Of a stretch of 64,000 nucleotides of DNA, positions 30,009 through 39,343 are shown in pieces. Both the position numbers and the translations under genes were made by a program. Below the pieces are notes generated by a model that saw only the letters and a program-made list of their open reading frames with translations, was not told the DNA's origin and did not search any database. The stretch is from JANQOH01 sp965243325 (GTDB lineage Bacteria; Pseudomonadota; Alphaproteobacteria; UBA7887): the NCBI GenBank assembly GCA_965243325.1, contig CBDEUQ010000003.1, positions 2,542,001-2,606,000 of the forward strand, written 5' to 3'. Position 1 is the stretch's first letter, and each line of letters opens with the position of its first letter.

Positions 30009-30748
30009 TCGAGGTCAGCGGACTTCGCGTCGGCTTTGCCGCTGTCGGCGCGGCCGTCGATGGCGTGTCGTTCACCGTTCCCGCGGGCGAGGCGTGGGGC
30101 CTGGTCGGCGAATCCGGCTGCGGCAAGACGACGCTCCTGCGCACCGTCGCCGGGCTGGGCGTGCCGGCCTCCGGCCACGTCGCCCTCGGCGGCACGCCCG
30201 TCGAAACGCTCGGCCGGCGCGCCCGCGCCCGGCGCGTTCAGATGGTGTTTCAGGACCCGTACGGCTCTCTCCATCCGCGGCGGACGGCCGCCGACACGCT
30301 GGGCGAGCCCATGCGGATTCACGGTTTCGCCGGCGTCGAGCAGCGGATTTCCGAAGCCTTGATCCAGGTCGACCTCGATCCGGGGCTGCGCTTCCGCTAT
30401 CCGCATCAGATGTCGGGGGGGCAGCGCCAACGCCTCGCCATCGCCCGCGCTCTCGTTCTTTCGCCGGAGGTTCTGCTGCTTGACGAACCCACCGCTGCGC
30501 TCGACGTCTCGACCCAGGCGCGCGTTCTCGATCTGCTGCTGCGGGTGCGTCGCGAACGAGCGGTGACGATGCTTCTCGTGAGCCACGATCCGGCGGTCGT
30601 GGCCGCCGTTTGCGGCACCGTGATGACGATGCGGGCCGGGCGGCTGGTGCAGACGGTGGCGGCGGCGCGGCTGCGCGACGGCGCGGAGCTCGACCCCTAC
30701 ACCCGCGCTCTCGTCGCGGCGCGGCGCGGCGGGCGTGCGGCCGATTGA
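30005..30748 (+). CDS. ABC transporter ATP-binding protein (DppF/NikE type)
   Basis: 247 residues from GTG 30005 (GTGA overlap). Walker A GESGCGKTT, Q-loop FQDPYGSLHPRRT, signature QMSGGQRQRLAIARAL, Walker B VLLLDEPTAALD and H-loop SHDP. The end DPYTRALVAARR is the usual oligopeptide family tail. It is the last gene of the transporter run. No SBP_bac_5 substrate-binding gene lies within the window near this operon. Confidence 0.92.
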   Translation: MIEVSGLRVGFAAVGAAVDGVSFTVPAGEAWGLVGESGCGKTTLLRTVAGLGVPASGHVALGGTPVETLGRRARARRVQMVFQDPYGSLHPRRTAADTLGEPMRIHGFAGVEQRISEALIQVDLDPGLRFRYPHQMSGGQRQRLAIARALVLSPEVLLLDEPTAALDVSTQARVLDLLLRVRRERAVTMLLVSHDPAVVAAVCGTVMTMRAGRLVQTVAAARLRDGAELDPYTRALVAARRGGRAAD

Positions 30749-30817
30749 ACGAACCGCGTCCGCCATCCATATTCATCCGTGCTTTCAACGACCGTCTGTC
30801 GGCGGCGGGAAGGCGGG

Positions 30818-32053
30818 ATGCTTCGACGCTTGAGACTTCCGTGGCCGGTCCTTGTGCTCGTCGGCGCCTTTGTCGTCGCCGCGGCCCTCGTCGCCACGCG
30901 CGAACGGCCCGCGGCGAACGTCGCGCAAGAGCGCGAATGGCCGATCGAAACGGCAAACGTTAATTTCGCGGACGTCCGGCCGATGTTGCGGTTCTACGGC
31001 GAGATCGTCGCGCGGCGGGAGGTCGAGCTGCGCGCGCTCGTGCCGGGAACGGTGATGCAGGTGGCCGACTCCTTCGCGTCGGGCGGGAGAGTGGGCGCGG
31101 GCACAGCGCTGGTGATGCTCGATCCCTTCGACCACGAACAGGCGGTCGTGGAACGGGCGGCGGCGCTCGACGAAGCCCAGGCCCGGCTCGCCGAGACGCG
31201 GGCGCGGCTTGCCGGCGAGCGCGGCGTGCTGGCCGAGGATGAGCGGCAGGCGGCGATCTACGAGCGCGACCTCGCCCGCCGCGAATCCCTCGCCGGCAGC
31301 GCCGTGTCGGAGAAGGGGCTTGACGACGCGCGCCTGGCATTCAGCCAGGCCCGGTCCCGGTTCCTCTTGCGGCGGCAGGCCGCGGAGGCCCTGTCGGCTC
31401 AGGTGGCGCAGCAGGAAGCCGCCATCTCGCGGCTCGAGGCGGCGCTCGCGCGCGCCCGGCGCGCGCTCGACGACACGGTTCTGCGGGCGCCGTTCGACGG
31501 CTATCTCGCGGACACCGCCGCGGAGGCGGGCAAACGCGTCGGCCCCTCCGATCGCCTCGCGCGGCTGATCGCCGCGGACGGTCTGGAAGCCCGGTTTCAC
31601 ATGCCGGACCCGGCATTCGGACGCACGATCGGCGGGCCCGCCGCGTCGCCGGCGACCGTGCTCTGGCGCCTCGGGCCGAAAGTGATGGTATTCGACGCCG
31701 TGATCGACCGGGTCGACAGTGAAATCGATCCGGTCACGGGAGGGATCGTCGCCTACGCGTCGGTGACGGATGATGGCGGCGCGGCCTTCGAGGCGCTGCG
31801 CCAGGGCGCGTTCGTCGAGGTGCTCGTCCCCGACCGCCTTTACCGCGGGGTCGCCCGCCTGCCGGACACCGCGCTGCATGGCGCCGGGACCGTTTACGCG
31901 GTGGTCGACGGCCGCCTTCAGGCGCGAGCCGTCGAAGTCGTCGGCCGCGACGGCGACGCACTGCTCGTTGCCGGCGGGCTGAGCGCCGGCGAACAGGTGA
32001 CGGTCACCCGCCTCACCGAAATCGGAGAGGGCCTGAAGGTCGTGGTCCGGTGA
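30818..32053 (+). CDS. RND efflux pump periplasmic adaptor (HlyD/MFP family)
   Basis: 411 residues from ATG 30818, preceded by GGGAAGGCGGG. An N-terminal membrane anchor runs LPWPVLVLVGAFVVAAALVA. A barrel-lipoyl part starts REVELRALVPGTVMQV, then a long alpha-hairpin (about 110-230, rich in ARLAETRARLAGERG-type heptads), then the second lipoyl half DTVLRAPFDGYLADTAAEAG. It joins the inner-membrane pump to an outer membrane channel. The next gene starts within its stop (GTGA). Confidence 0.92.
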   Translation: MLRRLRLPWPVLVLVGAFVVAAALVATRERPAANVAQEREWPIETANVNFADVRPMLRFYGEIVARREVELRALVPGTVMQVADSFASGGRVGAGTALVMLDPFDHEQAVVERAAALDEAQARLAETRARLAGERGVLAEDERQAAIYERDLARRESLAGSAVSEKGLDDARLAFSQARSRFLLRRQAAEALSAQVAQQEAAISRLEAALARARRALDDTVLRAPFDGYLADTAAEAGKRVGPSDRLARLIAADGLEARFHMPDPAFGRTIGGPAASPATVLWRLGPKVMVFDAVIDRVDSEIDPVTGGIVAYASVTDDGGAAFEALRQGAFVEVLVPDRLYRGVARLPDTALHGAGTVYAVVDGRLQARAVEVVGRDGDALLVAGGLSAGEQVTVTRLTEIGEGLKVVVR

Positions 32054-35000
32054 CCGAGCGGTCCGGGCCGCTCGCGCTCTTCGCCCGGCATCCGACCGCC
32101 GCCAATCTGTTGCTGGCGCTCATGCTCGTCGCGGGCGCGCTGTCGATCGCCCGCAACAACACGCAGTTCTTTCCCGATTTCGACATCGATCAGGTGTTCG
32201 TGTCCGTGGTGTGGCCGGGCGCCGGCGCGGCCGACGTGGAAGCGAACGTCGTCGAGGCGCTGGAGCCCGAGATTCGGGCCATCGACGACGTGAAGCGGGT
32301 GTTGGGAACGGCGCGCGAGGGGTTCGGCATGGTCTCCGTCGAGTTCAACGACGGCGCCGACCTGGAGGCCGGACTGTCGGCGGTGGAGACCGCCGTGAGC
32401 CAGGTCACCACCCTGCCCGAAGGGACGGAGCGGCCGGTCGTCAGACGCATCCTGTTCTACGACACGGTAAGCCGGATCGTCGTGTCGGGGGACCGCCCCG
32501 AAGCGGTGCTCAAGGCGCGCGCCAAGCGCATTCGCGAAGACCTGCTCGCCCGCGGCATCGACCGCATCGAGATCTTCGGAGCGCGGGACGAGGAGATCCT
32601 GGTCGAGGTCGAGCCCGAGACCCTGCTCAAGCTCGACATGACCTTGGGCGACATCGCGCGCGCCATCGCGGGGATCAGTCGCGACCTGCCGGCGGGCGAC
32701 ACCGCCGGCGCCAGCGAGGCCCAGCTTCGCGGTCTCGGCCTGCGCACGGACGCCGCCGGACTTGCCGGCATCGAGATTCGCGCCGGCGCCGGCGGCGAAC
32801 GGATCGCGCTCGGCGACGTGGCGCGCGTGACCGACGCATTCGAGGAGGGCGCGGCGACCGCCACGGTAGGCGGCCGCAGGGCGATCGAGTTGCACGTCAG
32901 GCGCGCCGCCGGCAACGATTCGCTCAAGCTGGCGCGCACCGTCGAGGACTATCTGGTCGAGCTTGCCCCGACGTTGCCGCCGGGGCTCGCGGTCACGCAG
33001 TACGATGTCGGCGCCTCGCTCATCCGCGCCCGCATCGGCCTGCTGTTGCGCAATGGCCTCGGCGGTCTGGTCCTCGTCGTCGGCGTGCTGCTGATTTTCC
33101 TCAACCGGCGCGTCGCGTTCTGGGTCGCCGTCGGCATTCCGACCGCCGTCATGGCCGCCTTCGCCGTCATGCTGGCGGCGGGGCAGACGATCAACATGGT
33201 CAGCCTCTTCGCGGTCATCATGATGCTCGGCATCGTCGTCGACGACGCCATCGTCGTCGGCGAGCACGCGGTGGCGCGGCGGTTGGCCGGAGATTCGCCC
33301 CTCGACGCCGCGGTCGGCGGCGCGCGGCGCATGCTCGCGCCCGTGGTCTGCGCCTCGCTGACGACGATCGCCATGTTCCTGCCGATCATCATGGTGGGCG
33401 ACATCATCGGCCAGATCATGCGCGCGATTCCGATCGTCGCCGCCGCCGTTCTCGTGGCCAGCCTGATCGAGTGTTTCCTCATCCTGCCGGGCCATCTGCG
33501 CGGTGCGCTGGTGGCCGGCACGCGCCGGACCTCGCGGTTCCGGTCGGCGTTCAACGCACGGTTCGACCGCTTCCGCGACGGGCCGTTTCGCCGCCTCGTC
33601 GAGCGCGTCGTGCGCTGGCGCTACACGACGATCGCCTTTGCGCTCGCGAGCTTCGTCATCAGTCTCGGACTGATCGCCGGCGGGCGGGTGCAGTTCGTGT
33701 TCTTCTCGTCGCCCGAAGCCGAGGTCGTGCACGCCGATTTCGCGTTTGCGCCCGGCACCCCGCGCGGCCGAAGCGAGGCCATGGTCGCCGAGCTCGAGCG
33801 CGCGCTCGAGGCCGCGGACACGGCGCTGGCGGGGGAGGGCGGGCCCCTCGTTCACCTCGCGGTGGGCAAGGTGGCGACGCCGCTCGACGCGGCAACCCAG
33901 TCGGTCACGTCCGGCGGCGACCATAGCGGCCGCCTGCAGGTGCAACTGGTGCCGTCGGAGCTGCGCGACGTCCGCACGCCCGAACTGATCGCCGCGTGGC
34001 GCCAGCGCATCGTCGCGCCTCCCGGTCTTGAAACGCTGACCATCCGCGGCCGGCGGGGCGGCCCGCGAGGGCGCGATATCGACGTGCGGCTCTCGGGCGG
34101 GTCTGTCGAGACGTTGAAGGCGGCGGCGCTGGACGTTCGCGACGCGCTCGCGCGCTATGACGGGGTCAGCGACGTGAGCGACGATCTGCCGTGGGGCAAG
34201 CGCGAGCTCGTCCTCGAGCTGACGCCGCGCGGCCGCGCCCTCGGATTCTCGACGGAAAGCGTCGCCGGGCAGGTCCGCGACGCGTTCGAAGGCGCGGTCG
34301 CGCGGCGCTTCGCGCGCGGCGACGAGGAGGTCGCCGTCCGCGTCCGCCTTGCGCGCGACGCCACCGGGTCGGATGCGCTGAGCGACTTCTACCTGCGCGC
34401 CCCCGGCGGTGCCGAAGTGCCGCTCTCGCACGTCGTTTCCCTGCGCGAGGACCGCGGATTCGCGATCATTCGCCGCGAGGACGGCCGGCGCGAAGTCGCC
34501 GTCACGGCGGATGTCGACAAGACGAAGGCGAACCCGGCGGAGCTGGTTGCCGCCGTTGCGGCGGCGGAGTTGCCGGCGATCGCCGACGCCCACGGCGTTG
34601 CCTACCGTTTCGCCGGCCGCGCCGAGGAACAGCGGGCAACGTTCGCCGACATGCGGTTCGGCGCGCTGGTCGGCTTCGTTGCGGTCTACGTCATCCTCGC
34701 CTGGGTGTTCGCCAGCTACACGCGGCCGCTGGTCGTCATGGCGATCATTCCGTTCGGCCTCGTCGGCGCCGTCGTCGGCCATCTTCTGTTCGGCCTGGAC
34801 CTCACCATCCTGAGCATCATCGGTCTGCTCGGCCTGTCGGGAATCGTCATCAACGACTCGATCATCCTCGTCAGCACGATCGACGAGCATCTGGCGGCCG
34901 GCGAGTCCGTGACGGCGGCCATCGTGCAGGGTGCGTGCGACCGGCTGCGCGCCGTCATCCTCACCACGTTGACGACCGTGGGCGGCCTGTTGCCGCTGCT

Positions 35001-35205
35001 GGCCGAGATGAGTCTGCAGGCGCAGTTTCTCAAGCCGATCGCCTTGACGCTGGTCTTCGGACTGATCGCGGCCACCTTGCTCGTGCTGCTGGTGATTCCG
35101 GCGCTCATCGCCATCCAGGACGACTTCCGCCGTCGCCGTTCACGGACGCCAGAAGCGCGGCAGGAACAGGATCAGCACCGTGAACAGTTCGAGGCGGCCG
35201 AGTAG
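32050..35205 (+). CDS. RND family efflux pump permease
   Basis: 1051 residues, normal for AcrB/HAE-type pumps, from GTG 32050. N-terminus ARHPTAANLLLALMLVAGALS, then the porter domain. The proton relay helix reads GIVVDDAIVVGEHAV with the paired aspartates, and the C-terminal half has LLGLSGIVINDSIILVSTI. The last 22 residues overlap the trkH end by 66 nt on the opposite strand. It exports lipophilic compounds; the substrate is unknown. An outer membrane factor gene is not next to it. Confidence 0.93.
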   Translation: MTERSGPLALFARHPTAANLLLALMLVAGALSIARNNTQFFPDFDIDQVFVSVVWPGAGAADVEANVVEALEPEIRAIDDVKRVLGTAREGFGMVSVEFNDGADLEAGLSAVETAVSQVTTLPEGTERPVVRRILFYDTVSRIVVSGDRPEAVLKARAKRIREDLLARGIDRIEIFGARDEEILVEVEPETLLKLDMTLGDIARAIAGISRDLPAGDTAGASEAQLRGLGLRTDAAGLAGIEIRAGAGGERIALGDVARVTDAFEEGAATATVGGRRAIELHVRRAAGNDSLKLARTVEDYLVELAPTLPPGLAVTQYDVGASLIRARIGLLLRNGLGGLVLVVGVLLIFLNRRVAFWVAVGIPTAVMAAFAVMLAAGQTINMVSLFAVIMMLGIVVDDAIVVGEHAVARRLAGDSPLDAAVGGARRMLAPVVCASLTTIAMFLPIIMVGDIIGQIMRAIPIVAAAVLVASLIECFLILPGHLRGALVAGTRRTSRFRSAFNARFDRFRDGPFRRLVERVVRWRYTTIAFALASFVISLGLIAGGRVQFVFFSSPEAEVVHADFAFAPGTPRGRSEAMVAELERALEAADTALAGEGGPLVHLAVGKVATPLDAATQSVTSGGDHSGRLQVQLVPSELRDVRTPELIAAWRQRIVAPPGLETLTIRGRRGGPRGRDIDVRLSGGSVETLKAAALDVRDALARYDGVSDVSDDLPWGKRELVLELTPRGRALGFSTESVAGQVRDAFEGAVARRFARGDEEVAVRVRLARDATGSDALSDFYLRAPGGAEVPLSHVVSLREDRGFAIIRREDGRREVAVTADVDKTKANPAELVAAVAAAELPAIADAHGVAYRFAGRAEEQRATFADMRFGALVGFVAVYVILAWVFASYTRPLVVMAIIPFGLVGAVVGHLLFGLDLTILSIIGLLGLSGIVINDSIILVSTIDEHLAAGESVTAAIVQGACDRLRAVILTTLTTVGGLLPLLAEMSLQAQFLKPIALTLVFGLIAATLLVLLVIPALIAIQDDFRRRRSRTPEARQEQDQHREQFEAAE

Positions 35206-36588
35206 CATCGCCGCCGACATGACCCACTTCGCCGAGTCCGCGAGGCCGGCGAAGTTGCCGTCCGGGCCGATGGTGTCGCCAAGGCCCGGGCCGACGTTGG
35301 CGATCGCCGTCGCGGCGCCGGAAACGCTTGTCAGCACGTCGTGGCCGTGCAGCGACAGCGCCACGGCGACTGCGGCGAAGGCCGCGAAGAAGAGGAAATA
35401 GAAACCGAGAACCGCTCCGGTCACCGCTTCCGAAATGGGCTTCTTGTTGTAGTGCGCGACGAACACCCGGTGCCGCCTGACGGCGCGCGCGATCTCGACG
35501 CCGACGGTGGAGAACAGCACCTGGAAGCGAAAGATCTTGATTCCGCCCGTCGTCCCCCCGGTGCAACCGCCGACGAACATCAGGAAGAACATGAGGCCGA
35601 CGGCGAACGTGCCCCAGCGGCCGTAGTCGTCCGTCGTGTAGCCGGTGCCGGTCATCACCGATACGACGTTGAACGCGGCGCGCCGCAGCGCGTCGACGGT
35701 CGGCGTTCCGGCGTCGACCGCCAGCCACAGGGTCATCGCCGCCACCGCCGCGGCGGCGATGCCGAGGAACCATTGCACCTGGCTGTCGGCCAGCAGGACC
35801 CGCACGCCGCCGCGCAAGGCCGCCAGATAGAGCATGAAGGGCAGCGAGCCGGCGATCATGCCGGCCGTGACGACGGCTTCGACCGCGGCGCTGTCGAAAT
35901 GGCCGATCGAGGCGTCGCGCGTCGAGTAGCCGCCGGTCGCGATCGTCGTCATCGCGTGGCACAGGGCGTCGAAGCGGTCCATGCCGGCCGCCGCGAGCAT
36001 TGCGGTCCACAGCGCCGTGAGCGCGAGATAGGCGACGCCGATCGACGCCGCCACCCGCGCCGTGCGCGGCAGAACCTTGTCCGACCGGTCGGAGGATTCC
36101 GAGCGGAACAGCTGCATGCCGCCGACGCCGAGGAACGGCAGGATGACGACGGCCATCACGATGATGCCGATTCCGCCGAGCCATTGCAGGATGGCGCGCC
36201 AGAGCAGGATCCCCGGCGGCCGCGCGTCGAGCCCGTCGAGCACTGTCGAGCCGGTGGTGGTGAGGCCCGACATCGCCTCGAAGTAGGCGTCGCTGTAGGA
36301 CAGGCGCGGGTCGGACAGGAGGAACGGCAGGGCGGCGAACGCCGCGATCGCGACCCAGCTCGCCGTCGTCAGGATGAAGGTCTGGCGCGCGGCGATGCGC
36401 CACGCCGGCGTGCGGAATGCGAGCACCAGCGCACCGCCGGCGAACAGGGCCGCGCCCGACGAAACGGCGAACACGCGCCAGTGCCGGTGTCCGGAAGCGG
36501 CGTCGACCAGCGCCGGAAACGCCATCGCGGCCGCGAGCGCGAGAAGAAGCGCGCCGACGGCGAACAGAACGGGTCGAAGGTCGGGCAC
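35140..36588 (-). CDS. TrkH family potassium uptake protein
   Basis: 482 residues from GTG 36588. About ten membrane segments arranged as four M1-P-M2 repeats. Selectivity-filter-like turns are visible: MSGLTTTGSTVL, TIATGGYSTRD, MTGTGYTTDD and ANVGPGLGDT, each with the conserved glycine. The loop GGCTGGTTGGIKIFR is the TrkH gating region. It works with a cytoplasmic TrkA-type regulator that is not in this window. It converges on, and overlaps, the RND gene. Confidence 0.94.
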   Translation of the reverse strand: MPDLRPVLFAVGALLLALAAAMAFPALVDAASGHRHWRVFAVSSGAALFAGGALVLAFRTPAWRIAARQTFILTTASWVAIAAFAALPFLLSDPRLSYSDAYFEAMSGLTTTGSTVLDGLDARPPGILLWRAILQWLGGIGIIVMAVVILPFLGVGGMQLFRSESSDRSDKVLPRTARVAASIGVAYLALTALWTAMLAAAGMDRFDALCHAMTTIATGGYSTRDASIGHFDSAAVEAVVTAGMIAGSLPFMLYLAALRGGVRVLLADSQVQWFLGIAAAAVAAMTLWLAVDAGTPTVDALRRAAFNVVSVMTGTGYTTDDYGRWGTFAVGLMFFLMFVGGCTGGTTGGIKIFRFQVLFSTVGVEIARAVRRHRVFVAHYNKKPISEAVTGAVLGFYFLFFAAFAAVAVALSLHGHDVLTSVSGAATAIANVGPGLGDTIGPDGNFAGLADSAKWVMSAAMLLGRLELFTVLILFLPRFWRP

Positions 36589-36607
36589 CGGCCCGCTGCG
36601 CCCGGCG

Positions 36608-37225
36608 TCAGCCCCGTTCGATCATCGACAGGAACTCGCGCCGCGTGCTCGGATCGTCGCGAAACGCCCCCAGCATCCTGCTGGTTTTCATCATCACGCC
36701 GGGCTTGTGAACGCCGCGGGTGGTCATGCACTGGTGCGCCGCCTCGATGATCACGGCGACACCTTTCGGGCTGAGCACCCGGTCGATGGTGTCGGCGATC
36801 TGAACCGTCATCTTTTCCTGGATCTGCAGGCGCCGGGCGTAGACGTCGACGATACGGGCGAGCTTGCTGATCCCGACCACACGGCGGTCGGGAAGGTAGG
36901 CGACGTGGGCCACGCCGATGATCGGGGCCATGTGGTGCTCGCAGTGGGACTCGAAGCGGATGTCGCGCAACGCCACTATTTCGTCGTAGCCGTCGACCTC
37001 CTCGAAGGTCCGTTTAAGCACCTCCGCGGGGTCGGTCGCGTAGCCGGCGAAATATTCCTCGAACGCGCGCGCCACCCGCGCCGGCGTGCCGCGCAGGCCT
37101 TCGCGGTCGGGATCGTCTCCAGCCCACCGGAGGAGCGTCCGCACGGCGGATTCCGCCTCGCTCCGGTTCGGCCGCGCCGGCGTCCGGGCCGTCGCCGGCG
37201 CGGCGCGTGGGGACAGGACGCTCAT
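36608..37225 (-). CDS. folE: GTP cyclohydrolase I (type FolE)
   Basis: 205 residues. Zinc ligands and active site: ESHCEHHMAPIIG and HQCMTTRGV, with GISKLARIVDVYARRLQIQE between. The N-terminal 25 residues are a poorly conserved extension. FolE opens GTP to dihydroneopterin triphosphate, the first step of folate and of queuosine-type pathways. It lies 12 nt downstream of apaG. Confidence 0.96.
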   Translation of the reverse strand: MSVLSPRAAPATARTPARPNRSEAESAVRTLLRWAGDDPDREGLRGTPARVARAFEEYFAGYATDPAEVLKRTFEEVDGYDEIVALRDIRFESHCEHHMAPIIGVAHVAYLPDRRVVGISKLARIVDVYARRLQIQEKMTVQIADTIDRVLSPKGVAVIIEAAHQCMTTRGVHKPGVMMKTSRMLGAFRDDPSTRREFLSMIERG

Positions 37226-37237
37226 GGCCGTCTTCCG

Positions 37238-37645
37238 TCAGTTGACCCGATGGGCGCCGTGCGGCGCGTCCAGGGAGAAAGCGGGGATCTCGACCTCGAA
37301 GCTCTCGCCGCCGTCGGTGATCATTTCGTAGCTGCCGAGCATGATGCCGGACGACGTGGCGAGCGGCGTTCCGCTCGTGTACTCGAAGCTCTCCCCGGGC
37401 GCCAGCGTCGGCTGTTCGCCGACCACGCCCGCGCCGTGGACTTCCTGCGTACGTCCGAGGGCGTCCGTGATCTGCCAGTTGCGGTTGCGCAACTGCACCG
37501 TCTCCGCCCCTCGATTGGTGATGCGCACCTGGTAGGCGAACAGGAAGCGTCCCTGGGCCGGCGACGATTGCTCGGCGAGATAATGGGGGCGGACCGTCAC
37601 CTCGATCTCGCGCGTGACGGCGCTGTACGGGGTCTGATCGGTCAT
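37238..37645 (-). CDS. apaG: ApaG domain protein
   Basis: 135 residues, the standard ApaG length. An immunoglobulin-like beta fold with FLFAYQVRITNRGAETVQL, NRNWQITDALGRTQEVHG and the signature TPLATSSGIMLGSYEM. ApaG has been tied to Co2+ sensitivity and is a pyrophosphate-binding fold; the exact role is uncertain. It sits between the radical SAM gene and folE on the same strand. Confidence 0.94.
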   Translation of the reverse strand: MTDQTPYSAVTREIEVTVRPHYLAEQSSPAQGRFLFAYQVRITNRGAETVQLRNRNWQITDALGRTQEVHGAGVVGEQPTLAPGESFEYTSGTPLATSSGIMLGSYEMITDGGESFEVEIPAFSLDAPHGAHRVN

Positions 37646-37708
37646 GCTTCGTCCGCGGCGGCGCGTATGGCCGCAAGGTGCGTCAGGTGGCGTGTCATGT
37701 CCAGCGGC

Positions 37709-38665
37709 TCAGGAGGCGCTGCAGGCGCCGCCCCCGAGGACGCAGAAGCTCGCGCAGTGCGGATGGTTGAGCGTCACCGTGTCCGCCGCCCGGGCGAGCG
37801 ACTCGCCCATGTCGAACCGCGTGTCGTAGGGCAGCAGCGTGCACGGGACGAGCATGGGGCGGGCCGCACCCTTGCGTTTGACGACCATGCGCGAGTGCGC
37901 GCACATCATGGCGCTGGGTGCGACGCCGAGCGTATTCCAGCACGCTTCGGTGATCTCGGGCACCGCGGCGTCGGCCTCCATTTCCGGAAACAGCGTCAGC
38001 GCCACCGGATCGTCGGCGTCGAGCGCCAACCCGAGTTCGGCGAACAGGCGCCGGTAGCCGGCGCGCGTCTCGGCGTCGGTCTCGTTCCACTTGCGGCGGC
38101 CCGCGACATGCACCGTGAAGCCGTGGCGGCAGAGCCAGCGCAGGCCCTCGACCGCGGGCGCCCACGAGCGCGGTCCGCGCTCGCTCTCGTGCCGCACCGG
38201 CGTGTAGTGGTCGAGCGAAACGCGCAGGGTGAGGCATGCTCCGGGCAGGGCCGCGAGGCCGAGCAGAGCGTCCGCGACCTTCATCATCGGCCGCATGGCG
38301 TTCGTCAGCACGAGCACGCGAAAGCCGCGTTCGAGGCACAGGCGGACCATCGGGACCAGGTCGGGGTTCATGAAGGGTTCGCCGCCGGTGAAGCCGATCT
38401 CCTCGGTCGGGTGGCCGCGCGCCGCGATGTCGTCGAGCCACGTGCGCACCTCGTCCAGCGACAGATAGACCAGCCGGTCGTTGCGCGGGCTCGATTCGAT
38501 GTAGCAGGTCGCGCAGGCGAGGTTGCAGAGCGTTCCGGTGTTGAACCAGAGCGTGCGCAGCGCCTCGAACGCGACGCGGGCGCGCGGCTGCCCCGTCGCC
38601 GTCCGCTCGGGATGGCTGAACGGGGCGGGCCGGCCGGGTTCTTCCACCGTCGTGGCCAGGGTCAT
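37709..38665 (-). CDS. Radical SAM protein with SPASM/twitch-like cysteine tail
   Basis: 318 residues from ATG 38665; a TTG at 38737 would add 24. The radical SAM cluster is TLCNLACATCYIES (C-x3-C-x2-C). The SAM-binding glycines follow in EIGFTGGEPFMNP. After residue 230 come spaced cysteines in PSAMMCAHSRM, MLVPCTLLPY and HPHCASFCVLGGGACSAS, resembling a SPASM or twitch auxiliary cluster. Such enzymes often modify peptides or make cofactors. It follows the cupin gene on the same strand. The substrate cannot be assigned. Confidence 0.85.
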   Translation of the reverse strand: MTLATTVEEPGRPAPFSHPERTATGQPRARVAFEALRTLWFNTGTLCNLACATCYIESSPRNDRLVYLSLDEVRTWLDDIAARGHPTEEIGFTGGEPFMNPDLVPMVRLCLERGFRVLVLTNAMRPMMKVADALLGLAALPGACLTLRVSLDHYTPVRHESERGPRSWAPAVEGLRWLCRHGFTVHVAGRRKWNETDAETRAGYRRLFAELGLALDADDPVALTLFPEMEADAAVPEITEACWNTLGVAPSAMMCAHSRMVVKRKGAARPMLVPCTLLPYDTRFDMGESLARAADTVTLNHPHCASFCVLGGGACSAS

Positions 38666-38809
38666 GGCGCGGGTTCCGTATCCGATCTCGCGCGGCGTGC
38701 GCCGCGGGAACGGTATCGACGGCGCCGGGCTTGTCAAGGCGGCGCCTTCGCCAGCCGCCCCGGTTTTCGCTACCGGGGCGGCGGACGGTTCGGTCGCGGC
38801 CGGGCGGTT

Positions 38810-39343
38810 CTAGTCGTCCGTTTCGTCCGTAAAGTAGTTCACGTCGGTGTCGCGCTTGTAGAATCTGAGGAAGTACTCGTCGGACACGTCGTTGCCGCCA
38901 TAGAAGTCGGTCAGCATCTGGTTCCAGTCCGCCCCGCCGAGCACGCCCACCTTGCCCGAATCCGGATATTCCGTGATTTCGGGCATGTGGTTGGTCGACA
39001 GGCAAAGGTAGACGAGGTCCGAATCTCCGGTGTTGACCAGCTTGTGGGGCAGATGCCGGCCGACCGGCAGGGCCGCGTAGTCGCCCGCGGAAATCTCGAT
39101 CTCGTCCTCTCCGATCGTGAGCGTGCCGGTTCCCTCCAGAATGTACAGGGCTTCCTCGTTGCGGATGTGCGAATGCCTCGGAAAGGCGTACATGCCGGGC
39201 GCCACCCGGAAATGGCAGCAGCCCAGCTCGACGTTGCCCGTGGCGTTGCCCAGCCTCCTGGCAATATGGTGGAACTTGCCGCCGACGGAGATTTCCTTCG
39301 CCTCGACGTCGTCGACGTTGATGACATGCTTGTGGCGGGCCAT
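38810..39343 (-). CDS. Cupin domain protein
   Basis: 177 residues from ATG 39343. A single cupin barrel with metal-ligand motif 1 RHSHIRNEEALYILEGTG and motif 2 LPHKLVNTGDSDLVYL. The C-terminal 50 residues (LTDFYGGNDVSDEYFLRF) are acidic. The metal-binding histidines and glutamate are in place, so it may be a small dioxygenase, isomerase or ligand-binding protein. Its start shares bases with the TAA of a small upstream frame (TAATG), and the radical SAM gene follows on the same strand. Confidence 0.88.
   Translation of the reverse strand: MARHKHVINVDDVEAKEISVGGKFHHIARRLGNATGNVELGCCHFRVAPGMYAFPRHSHIRNEEALYILEGTGTLTIGEDEIEISAGDYAALPVGRHLPHKLVNTGDSDLVYLCLSTNHMPEITEYPDSGKVGVLGGADWNQMLTDFYGGNDVSDEYFLRFYKRDTDVNYFTDETDD

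Noticed and set aside
31918..34890. 990-residue open frame on the minus strand
   Set aside because: It lies fully antisense to the RND pump gene, has biased charged composition and no recognisable domain. High GC makes such long shadow frames common here.
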